NCBI GenBank assembly: GCA_012838615.1
Contig: DUOV01000200.1
Location: 1-51,844, forward strand
Length of the DNA: 51,844 nt
Source of the DNA: Clostridia bacterium
Lineage (GTDB): Bacteria; Bacillota; DUOV01; Zhaonellaceae
Direction of reading: 5' to 3'
A program made the position numbers and the translations under genes. Below the pieces are notes generated by a model. That model did no database searches. It was not told where the DNA came from and saw only the letters and a program-made list of their open reading frames with translations. Numbering within the stretch: the first letter of the stretch is position 1; every line of letters begins with the position of its first letter. This document shows, piece after piece, positions 43,994 through 50,824 of the stretch.

Positions 43994-44023
43994 GCAGGAA
44001 TAAAATACCAATCTGTAGAATAG
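43994..44023 (+). promoter_or_regulatory. SigH promoter of the spoIIA operon
   Basis: GCAGGAATA at 43994-44002 matches RnAGGAwwW exactly; 12 bases later GTAGAATAG at 44015-44023 matches RnnGAATww except the last base. Start about 44030, just before the spoIIAA leader. Confidence 0.7.
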
Positions 44024-44062
44024 GATGAACACTTGACTTTGGGGTCGCAAGGAGGTTCTGTA

Positions 44063-44398
44063 ATGAATATTAAGACTAGAGTTGAACAAAATGCACTTAT
44101 TGTAACAGTTTTTGGAGAATTGGATCTGGTTATTGCCGAACAATTTAAAGCGGTTATTGAAAAGGAATTAGAAAATTTAAAAATAAATACTTTGATCTTA
44201 GATTTAAAAGAAGTGACCTTTATTGACAGCTCAGGTCTTGGAGCTATTTTGAGCAGGTATAAAATGTTAAGTGAAAAACATGGAAGAATGGCGTTAATCA
44301 ACCCTCAACCGGCAGTAAAAAGGATTTTGGAGTTATCAGGTATCTTGCGGATAATCAACATTTACGAAGATCTAAATAGAGCTTTAGCTGCCATATAA
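44063..44398 (+). CDS. spoIIAA: Anti-sigma F factor antagonist SpoIIAA
   Basis: A STAS-domain protein (111 residues) that, when unphosphorylated, removes SpoIIAB from SigF. The phosphorylated serine lies in FIDSSGLGAIL (DSSG at about 55-58). GELDLV near the start is also typical. ATG 44063 follows AAGGAGG by about 6 bases; an upstream in-frame TTG at 44033 has no SD. First gene of the three-gene spoIIA operon with SigH/Spo0A control. Confidence 0.96.
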   Translation: MNIKTRVEQNALIVTVFGELDLVIAEQFKAVIEKELENLKINTLILDLKEVTFIDSSGLGAILSRYKMLSEKHGRMALINPQPAVKRILELSGILRIINIYEDLNRALAAI

Positions 44399-44410
44399 GA
44401 GGTGATTTTA

Positions 44411-44860
44411 ATGGAGAATACTCAAAATTGGCAAAACTACATACGGCTAGAACTGGCAAGTATTCCGGAAAATGTCGGTTTAGCAAGGATTACTATTGCT
44501 TCTTTTGTTTCTCAAGTAGACTTAACTTTAAATGATTTAGAAGAGATCAAGGTTGCTACATCAGAAGCTGTTTCCAACGCAATTATTCATGGTTATGAAA
44601 ACAACAAAAACGGCAAAGTTATAATTGAAGCGATACGCCAAGATGACAGGTTGATCTTAACTGTTGAAGATTATGGAAAAGGCATTGAAGACATCGAAAA
44701 AGCAATGGAGCCAGCATATTCCACAGATCCAGAACGCATGGGTCTTGGTTTTGTCTTCATGAAGTCCTTCATGGATCAAGTTCATGTTAATTCTACTGTT
44801 GGACAAGGCACCAAAGTTACAATGGAAAAAATATTAAAACCTGTAAAAGCTATCAATTAA
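44411..44860 (+). CDS. spoIIAB: Anti-sigma F factor and serine kinase SpoIIAB
   Basis: Binds and inhibits SigF and phosphorylates SpoIIAA. The 149 residues form a GHKL ATPase with N box EAVSNAIIHGY (about 53-63), G1 box EDYGKGI (about 92-98) and G2 box GLGFVFMKSFMD. ATG 44411 is preceded by AGAGGTGAT; GTG 44402 lies within that SD. The gap to spoIIAA is 12 bases. Confidence 0.96.
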   Translation: MENTQNWQNYIRLELASIPENVGLARITIASFVSQVDLTLNDLEEIKVATSEAVSNAIIHGYENNKNGKVIIEAIRQDDRLILTVEDYGKGIEDIEKAMEPAYSTDPERMGLGFVFMKSFMDQVHVNSTVGQGTKVTMEKILKPVKAIN

Positions 44861-44873
44861 GGTGGCGTAAGTT

Positions 44874-45671
44874 ATGGTGACACGCCTATCTGAAATGAAT
44901 CTACCAAGATTTCCTTTGCTTACAGATGAGGAGATGGTAGATTTATTAACTAAATCTAAACAAGGTGATCAAGAGGCTAGGGAAAAACTAATAAACTGTA
45001 ATTTAAAACTTGTATTTAATTTAGTTCAACGATTTGATAATCGAGGTTATGAATTAGAAGACCTTTTTCAAATCGGTACAATCGGCTTAATGAAGGCAAT
45101 AGATAAATTTGATTTCTCTTACAATGTTAAATTTTCTACATATGCTGTTCCTATGATAATTGGAGAGATTCGAAGATTTTTGCGAGACGACAGTCCTGTG
45201 AAAGTAAGCCGTTTTTTAAAAGAAACTGCTTATAAAATACATAGAACCAGAGAAGAGTTAACTAAAGATTTGGGTAGAGAACCAACTTTAAATGAAATTG
45301 CTGAAGAACTAGAAATGCCTAGAGAAGAAATTGTTAATGCAATGGAAGCTGTTCAATTACCCACCTCTATTCATGAAACACTATATCAAGATGAAGGAGA
45401 TCCAATTTATATTCTGGATCAGCTTAGCGATGAAAAAGAAGAAGAAAAGTGGTTTGATAAGATAGCCTTGAAGGAAGTTTTAAACAAACTTCCAGAAAAA
45501 CACAAACAGGTAATTCTCATGAGATTCTTTCAAGATAAAACCCAAGTTGAAGTAGCTCGTATAATCGGATTATCTCAAGTTCAGGTTTCTCGAATAGAAA
45601 GACAAGCTCTTAAAAATATTAAAGAATTATTTATTCATGAACCAAAGTTTAAGCAAAAGCAGGCTAAATAG
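44874..45671 (+). CDS. sigF: RNA polymerase sporulation sigma factor SigF
   Basis: The first forespore-specific sigma factor. The 265 residues contain region 2 (YELEDLFQIGTIGLMKAIDKF, about 57-77), region 3 (about 110-160) and the region 4 helix-turn-helix (QVEVARIIGLSQVQVSRIERQALKNI, about 222-247). The SD AAGGTGGCG precedes ATG 44874. Released from SpoIIAB after septation. The stop is inside the terminator loop. Confidence 0.96.
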   Translation: MVTRLSEMNLPRFPLLTDEEMVDLLTKSKQGDQEAREKLINCNLKLVFNLVQRFDNRGYELEDLFQIGTIGLMKAIDKFDFSYNVKFSTYAVPMIIGEIRRFLRDDSPVKVSRFLKETAYKIHRTREELTKDLGREPTLNEIAEELEMPREEIVNAMEAVQLPTSIHETLYQDEGDPIYILDQLSDEKEEEKWFDKIALKEVLNKLPEKHKQVILMRFFQDKTQVEVARIIGLSQVQVSRIERQALKNIKELFIHEPKFKQKQAK

Positions 45672-45684
45672 CTTTTGCTTTTTT
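45651..45684 (+). terminator. Terminator overlapping the sigF stop
   Basis: AAGCAAAAGC (45651-45660) pairs perfectly with GCTTTTGCTT (45671-45680), the loop holding the stop codon region, then T residues to 45684. It isolates spoIIA from the spoVA-type genes. Confidence 0.9.
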
Positions 45685-45764
45685 ACATAACTAGGCTATT
45701 AAAAGAAATAATAAACAAAGATACATTTAATTTTGTTATCACTTCTATAACTCAGGAGATAATG

Positions 45765-46349
45765 ATGCAACAAAAAAAGCGCAAAGTAATAGTTGTAACT
45801 GATGGAGATAAAGTAGCAAAAAAAGCTGTAGAACTTATCGCAAAAAAAATAGGTGGAAGATGTATTTCTGCATCAGCTGGTAATCCAACACCTTTAAACG
45901 GGCCTCAAATTTTGGAACTAGTAAAAAAAGCTCCTTTTGATCCTATTTTTATAATGATTGATGATAAAGGTCATAGTGGTAAAGGTCAAGGGGAGAAAGT
46001 TCTGGAATATCTTCTTAAATCCCCGGAAATTGAAATATTGGGAGTAGTGGCTGTAGCCTCAGATACACAGGGCACACAAGGAGTTAAGGTAGACATTTCT
46101 ATAACTAAAGAAGGACAAGTTGTAAAACAAGCAGTAGATAAACTAGGAAATTTAAAGGTAACAAAACCAAAAATCTTAGAAGGAGATACTGTAGATGTAA
46201 TCAACAATGCTGATATACCTGTAATAGTTGGAGTAGGGGACATAGGCAAAATGGAGGGGTATGACTCTGTTTATAAACAATCACCTGTAACTGAGAAAGC
46301 AATTAAAGAAATATTAATTAGGAGCGGTTACATACATGACTATATCTAA
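45765..46349 (+). CDS. spoVAEa: Stage V sporulation protein AEa-like
   Basis: A soluble protein (194 residues) matching SpoVAEa, one product of the spoVA operon that moves dipicolinic acid into spores. The N-terminal VIVVTDGDKVAKKAVELIAKKIG, then SASAGNPTPLNG and MIDDKGHSGKGQGE (about 65-78) are typical, as is GVGDIGKMEGYD near the end. Of the two adjacent ATG codons I prefer 45765, since AGGAGA is then 5 bases away. The channel genes spoVAC, spoVAD and spoVAEb are not present here. Confidence 0.85.
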   Translation: MQQKKRKVIVVTDGDKVAKKAVELIAKKIGGRCISASAGNPTPLNGPQILELVKKAPFDPIFIMIDDKGHSGKGQGEKVLEYLLKSPEIEILGVVAVASDTQGTQGVKVDISITKEGQVVKQAVDKLGNLKVTKPKILEGDTVDVINNADIPVIVGVGDIGKMEGYDSVYKQSPVTEKAIKEILIRSGYIHDYI

Positions 46350-47841
46350 TGTGAAAGTTTCTAAAAACCTTGAACAAAACATAAAATGGTTAAAGGAAAA
46401 ACTTGGTGTTGGAAAAAGTTTTGATGTAGTTTGTCGAGAGATAACTTTTGCAGGGAAAAATGGTGCTTTATTCTTTGTAGATGGATTTGCTAAAGATGAA
46501 ATAATGCTATATATTATGCAAAGACTCACAAGTATAAATAAAGATGATTTAATTATTAACCCTTTACCAAAATTAGTAAAACAATACGTTAATTACATAG
46601 AAGTAACAACTAGCGATGATTTAAATGATGTCGTTGATAAAATATTATCCGGACCAGTAGCTTTGATAGTCGAAAATGTTAGTGAAGCAATTATAATTGA
46701 TGCCAGAGAATATCCTGTTCGGAGTCCACAAGAACCTGATTTGGAAAGAGTAGTACGAGGTTCTAGAGACGGTTTTGTTGAAACAATAGTTTTTAATACT
46801 TCCCTAATTAGAAGGAGAATTAGAGATCCCAAACTGAGAACTGTCTTAGTACAAGCTGGACAACGTTCAAAAACAGATATTTGTATTGTTTATATTGAGG
46901 ATATTGCTAACCCCGAGCTGGTAAATCAGGTAAAAAGTAGCATTGAAAATATTAAGGTCGATGGACTACCGATGGCTGAAAAATCTGTAGAGGAATTTAT
47001 CTCACCTAACAGTATTTGGAACCCTTATCCCACAGTTCGCTATACTGAACGGGCAGATGTGGCAGCAGTACACCTTTTAGAAGGACATGTATTAGTTATA
47101 GTAGATACTTCACCAAGTGTGATGATACTACCAGCTACCTTTTTTCATCATCTACAGCATGCAGAGGAATTTAGACAAAGTCCGCCAATCGGCTTCTTTC
47201 AACGTTGGGTACGTTATTTAGGGATTGTTTTAGCACTTTTGGGTATACCTTTATATTTGTTGTTTACTATAGAACCTCAACTTTTACCAAAGAGTTTATC
47301 ATTTTTAGGCCCCACAAAAGTAGGTAGAATACCTTTAATGTGGCAGTTTTTAATTGGGGAATTTGGCATTAATTTAATGAGAATGGCCGCTATTCATACC
47401 CCATCATCTTTAGCAACTGCCTTAGGTTTAATTGCAGCTGTACTAATTGGGCAGGTAGCTATTGATATTGGGCTCTTTGCTCCCGAAACAGTATTGTATT
47501 TTTCTGTTGCTGCTGTGGGCACTTTTGCCACACCTAGTTTTGAATTAGGAATGGCTAATACATTAACAAGAATAATTTTGATTTTGACTACAGGTATTTT
47601 CGGTCTCACAGGGTTTATTGTTTCTACGCTGATTGTAATCATATTTCTTGCTAAGACAAAATCATTTGGAATTCCTTACTTATGGCCATTTTTACCCTTT
47701 AATCTTTCTGCAATTAAATCAATTCTGCTTAGGCCCCCAGTTCCCATTCAAAATACTCGTCCTAGCTTTCTAAAACCTATTGATCGTTCCAGACAACCAA
47801 CTCCTGCCTTAAAGCGTCTAAACAAAAAAACAAATAAATAA
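46336..47841 (+). CDS. spoVAF: Stage V sporulation protein AF (GerA family)
   Basis: A GerA-family A-subunit paralogue in the spore inner membrane that modulates germination. The 501 residues have a large N-terminal soluble domain (about 1-285), then membrane helices between about 290 and 450. The segment NSIWNPYPTVRYTERADVAAVHLLEG and the block FLIGEFGINLMRMAAIHTPSSLATALG are family features. The start overlaps the spoVAEa end by 14 bases, so they are coupled. The basic C terminus is cytosolic. Confidence 0.92.
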   Translation: MTISNVKVSKNLEQNIKWLKEKLGVGKSFDVVCREITFAGKNGALFFVDGFAKDEIMLYIMQRLTSINKDDLIINPLPKLVKQYVNYIEVTTSDDLNDVVDKILSGPVALIVENVSEAIIIDAREYPVRSPQEPDLERVVRGSRDGFVETIVFNTSLIRRRIRDPKLRTVLVQAGQRSKTDICIVYIEDIANPELVNQVKSSIENIKVDGLPMAEKSVEEFISPNSIWNPYPTVRYTERADVAAVHLLEGHVLVIVDTSPSVMILPATFFHHLQHAEEFRQSPPIGFFQRWVRYLGIVLALLGIPLYLLFTIEPQLLPKSLSFLGPTKVGRIPLMWQFLIGEFGINLMRMAAIHTPSSLATALGLIAAVLIGQVAIDIGLFAPETVLYFSVAAVGTFATPSFELGMANTLTRIILILTTGIFGLTGFIVSTLIVIIFLAKTKSFGIPYLWPFLPFNLSAIKSILLRPPVPIQNTRPSFLKPIDRSRQPTPALKRLNKKTNK

Positions 47842-47846
47842 TATGT

Positions 47847-47878
47847 ATCAAATGCCGGATAACTTAACGGCATTTGAT
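47847..47878 (+). terminator. Hairpin after spoVAF
   Basis: ATCAAATGCCG (47847-47857) pairs perfectly with CGGCATTTGAT (47868-47878). Only CTGTTTCC follows, so the T-run is poor and termination may be weak. Confidence 0.6.
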
Positions 47879-47951
47879 CTGTTTCCATGTAAAATTACGT
47901 TTTAAAATATGGTACTATAATTTTAGAGTATTCTTATAAGGGGGTCTTACG

Positions 47952-48617
47952 GTGGAATTAACAACTATTGAAATTTTCGGGAGACTGTTTTTAGCTACTG
48001 TTCTTGGAGGTGTTATTGGTCACGAAAGAGAAATCAGACACCACAATGCAGGTCTTAGAACCCATATGCTAGTTTCAGTCAGTTCTGCACTAATAGGGTT
48101 GGGCTCCCTTATTATTTTTGAACAATATAAAAACACAACTACTATGGACCCCTTGAGAGTTGGTGCTCAGGTAATCTCCGGAATTGGTTTTTTAGGTGCA
48201 GGTGCTATCTTAAAAGACGGCTCAACTGTTAAGGGACTAACTACTGCTGCCAGTCTTTGGGGGGTTGCAGCAATTGGGCTATTTGTTGGATTTGGTCTAA
48301 TAATTCCAACGTTAATTGCTACTTTTATTATTTACTTATCCTTAGATGTGCTAAAGTATTATTCAGATTACTTAATAAAAAAGAAATCATTCATTGCCAT
48401 AGATATTTATGCTAAAGATGTTATAGGTCAAATAGGGGAAATTGGGGCCATTTTATTTAATCATGGGATAAGCATAAAAAAAATTAACATTGAAAGCCTT
48501 GAGGGGGATGATATTATCATTCATTTAATGGTCGAAACCCCTAAAAACAAACGACTTGAAATTATAGGAGCCGAACTACAAAAAGTTAGTGGAGTAACTG
48601 GAGTTAATCTTTATTAA
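47952..48617 (+). CDS. MgtC/SapB-family membrane protein
   Basis: A 221-residue protein with four or five transmembrane helices (about 8-25, 37-53, 70-85, 92-112, 115-130) and a C-terminal ACT-like domain (about 145-221). The pattern IFGRLFLATVLGGVIGHERE (residues 5-24) and LRTHMLVSVSSALIGLG is typical. MgtC proteins are linked to magnesium limitation and F-ATPase control in pathogens; the role in Clostridia is unclear. GTG start with AAGGGGG upstream. No magnesium riboswitch is seen. An OLE/OapA system, also linked to magnesium, is in the same window. Confidence 0.9.
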   Translation: MELTTIEIFGRLFLATVLGGVIGHEREIRHHNAGLRTHMLVSVSSALIGLGSLIIFEQYKNTTTMDPLRVGAQVISGIGFLGAGAILKDGSTVKGLTTAASLWGVAAIGLFVGFGLIIPTLIATFIIYLSLDVLKYYSDYLIKKKSFIAIDIYAKDVIGQIGEIGAILFNHGISIKKINIESLEGDDIIIHLMVETPKNKRLEIIGAELQKVSGVTGVNLY

Positions 48618-48627
48618 CTCTCCTGAT

Positions 48628-48661
48628 GAAAGACCCTGTTCATTAAAGAACCGGGTCTTTC
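48628..48661. terminator. Hairpin between convergent mgtC-like and cotJC genes
   Basis: GAAAGACCC (48628-48636) pairs with GGGTCTTTC (48653-48661), with an inner GTTC/GAAC pair. It is symmetric and may serve both strands, but neither side has a long T-run. Confidence 0.65.
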
Positions 48662-48674
48662 GCATTTTAAATAG

Positions 48675-49247
48675 TTAAAAATATTTTTTGCTATTAAGGT
48701 ATTCATGGACATGATCCAAGGTTTCTCCAAAACGCTGAAAATGGACTACTTCACGTTCCCGCAAGAATCGTAACGCTTCAATGACACCTGGATCATCTGT
48801 TAGATGAATTAGGTGCTCATATGTTGCCCTTGCCTTTTCCTCTGCAGCCATATCTTCATGCAAATCGGCAATAGGGTCTCCTAAGGCAGCAATATATTTT
48901 GCAGACCAGGGCACACCATTGGCATCTACCCAGAATAAGGCGTGATCATGTTGGGCATAATGTCCACCTAATCCTGCCCTTTTCATTTCTTCCGGAGAAG
49001 CATCTTTTACCAGTTTATAAACCATTGTGGCAATTATCTCCATATGGGCAAGCTCTTCAGTACCTATATCTGTTAAAATTGCTTTTGCCTTGTTAGTAGG
49101 CATACTATACCTTTGATTAAGATAACGAAGGGAAGCAGACAATTCACCGTCAGGACCGCCGTACTGGGTAATCAAGTATTTTGCCATTTGAACATCTGGT
49201 TTTGTAACTCGAACTGGGAATTCCAGTTTTTTTTCATATATCCACAT
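48675..49247 (-). CDS. cotJC: Spore coat protein CotJC (manganese-catalase-like)
   Basis: A coat-associated ferritin-like protein of the manganese catalase family. The 190 residues include the metal motifs GTEELAHMEIIATMV (E-x2-H, about 62-76) and REVVHFQRFGETL (E-x3-H, about 163-175). Other ligands are probably E36-like residues. Last gene of the cotJA-B-C operon on the reverse strand. The SD is AGGAGG-like (rc of CCTCCTAATATT). Confidence 0.95.
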   Translation of the reverse strand: MWIYEKKLEFPVRVTKPDVQMAKYLITQYGGPDGELSASLRYLNQRYSMPTNKAKAILTDIGTEELAHMEIIATMVYKLVKDASPEEMKRAGLGGHYAQHDHALFWVDANGVPWSAKYIAALGDPIADLHEDMAAEEKARATYEHLIHLTDDPGVIEALRFLREREVVHFQRFGETLDHVHEYLNSKKYF

Positions 49248-49259
49248 TGTTTAATCCTC

Positions 49260-49517
49260 CTAATATTCAATTTCCCAAGGCCAAGGACCATTTATCCATT
49301 GCCATGGATATTGGCTTGGTGAATGGCCAAAAACCATTAGTGGACCATACCGGTCTTCATAAGTTCTTTTTAAATTATTAAACTGTTGGCTTACTCTGTT
49401 ATATTCCATTAGTGGTTCTTTTTCATCAGGATGAGTATCCAGATATAGATTCAATTCAATTGCAGTAAACTGTAACTCTTGAAGTCTTCGTAATAACATA
49501 AGTTGATCTCTATTCAT
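49260..49517 (-). CDS. cotJB: Spore coat protein CotJB
   Basis: An 85-residue coat protein with the CotJB signature: MNRDQLMLLRRLQELQFTAIELNLYLDTHPDE at the N terminus and YGPLMVFGHSPSQYPWQWINGPWPWEIEY at the end. An AGGAGG SD precedes the start. It lies 12 bases before cotJC and 13 bases after cotJA. SigE control is expected in this family; no clear site was found. Confidence 0.95.
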   Translation of the reverse strand: MNRDQLMLLRRLQELQFTAIELNLYLDTHPDEKEPLMEYNRVSQQFNNLKRTYEDRYGPLMVFGHSPSQYPWQWINGPWPWEIEY

Positions 49518-49530
49518 TTTCTAACCTCCT

Positions 49531-49671
49531 TCATGCAGGATAAGGACTCCACAAATCGGGAAATAATGTTCCCTTCATCAAAGCTTCTTCAGGGGTAAAA
49601 ATCCGGCCAAATTGCTGAAGCGGCACATAGGCTCTTGCCAATTTTTTATTGACATAGTTGGCATATACCAT
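49531..49671 (-). CDS. cotJA: Spore coat associated protein CotJA
   Basis: A 46-residue frame on the reverse strand, ATG at 49671 behind GGAGGAAATCCC, ending TGA at 49531. The product begins MVYANYVNKKLARAYVPLQQ and contains FTPEEALMKGTLFPDLWSPY, the CotJA core. Short but certain from its content and from the complete cotJA-cotJB-cotJC order. It is shorter than CotJA of Bacillus (about 80). Confidence 0.92.
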   Translation of the reverse strand: MVYANYVNKKLARAYVPLQQFGRIFTPEEALMKGTLFPDLWSPYPA

Positions 49672-49813
49672 GGGATTTCCTCCTTTTTTGATTTCTTACT
49701 CTATATTATTGGGAAAAGCGACAATAGGTTACTAAATTCGGAATATAAATGATGGTTAGAAATGGGTCCAAAGTGCAATACTAGTAATTGTCGTAAGTAA
49801 TAGGGGGGATAAG

Positions 49814-50824
49814 ATGATAATAGGTATACCGAGAGCGTTATTTTACTACTACTATTCACCTTTATGGAAGACATTTTTTGAAGAGCTTGGATTAGAGGTT
49901 ATTTTTTCTCCTCCTACATCAAAAGACATCATTCAACGAGGAGTAGGACTAGCCGTAGACGAAGCTTGCTTACCTGTTAAAACTTTTTATGGACATGTTG
50001 ACCTGTTAAAGAAGCAAGTTGACATTTTATTTCTCCCACGACTAATAAGCGTTGCCCCAAAGGAATATATTTGTCCAAAATTTATGGGTCTACCAGATAT
50101 GATAAAGCAAAAAATTTTAGATTTACCTGAAATCTTGGATCCTGTAATTGATTGTAGCAAGTCAGCTAATCAAATGGAGAAAACATTTCTATCTTTGGGG
50201 GAAAGCATTTCTTCACAGCGGTTATTAATAAAAAATGCCTGGCAAAGAGCTATGGCAAATTATTTAAACTTCCAAAAAAAAGTCAAAAGTGGTCATAAAT
50301 ATTTCCAAGCATTAACGGAAGAAAGCTTAAAATCAACTAGCAAACAAACTAATGCTAAAGCAGGTTTACAAGTAGGGTTAATTGGTCATGGCTATAACAT
50401 TTATGACTATAGCATTAGCATGGGATTAATAGAACGTTTGGAAAAACTGGGAGCTAATGTTATAACAGCAGAAAACTTACCAGACAACCTGATAAATCTA
50501 CAAGCTATGACTCTTCCAAAACCTATGTTTTGGACATTAGGCAAAAGAGCGCTAGGAGCTGCTATGCATTGGGTAAATCAAGGCGGAATTGATGGAATAA
50601 TCTATTTTTCAGCCTTTGGTTGCGGACCAGACTCTCTGGTTGGTGATTTAATCGAAAGATATTGCAGAAAAAGAAACTATCCAATTCTCCATTTGACGGT
50701 AGATGAGCATACTGGTGAAGCTGGTATGGACACAAGAATCGAAGCTTTTATAGATTTGTTAGAGAGGCGAAAATATCATGAAAGTAACATATCCACATAT
50801 GGGCAATCTTTTTCTAGTTGCTAA
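49814..50824 (+). CDS. Acyl-CoA dehydratase activase-related protein (first copy)
   Basis: A 336-residue protein related to the activase-associated D-component family (DUF2229-type) of 2-hydroxyacyl-CoA dehydratases. It starts MIIGIPRALFYYYYSPLWK, has several cysteines (DEACLPVK, YICPKFMG, FGCGPDSL) that could bind an iron-sulfur cluster, and ends LTVDEHTGEAGMDTRIEAF. The ATG follows AGGGGGG. It overlaps the next gene by 47 bases. The ATPase activase (BadF/HgdC type) is not seen. No substrate can be named. Confidence 0.85.
   Translation: MIIGIPRALFYYYYSPLWKTFFEELGLEVIFSPPTSKDIIQRGVGLAVDEACLPVKTFYGHVDLLKKQVDILFLPRLISVAPKEYICPKFMGLPDMIKQKILDLPEILDPVIDCSKSANQMEKTFLSLGESISSQRLLIKNAWQRAMANYLNFQKKVKSGHKYFQALTEESLKSTSKQTNAKAGLQVGLIGHGYNIYDYSISMGLIERLEKLGANVITAENLPDNLINLQAMTLPKPMFWTLGKRALGAAMHWVNQGGIDGIIYFSAFGCGPDSLVGDLIERYCRKRNYPILHLTVDEHTGEAGMDTRIEAFIDLLERRKYHESNISTYGQSFSSC

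Noticed and set aside
47879-47951. A magnesium (M-box) riboswitch before the mgtC-like gene
   Set aside because: The space after the spoVAF hairpin is about 70 bases, too short for an M-box, and no conserved core is visible.
49672-49813. A SigE promoter for cotJ
   Set aside because: No reverse-strand segment keeps both the -35 and -10 consensus at the right spacing, although SigE control is expected.
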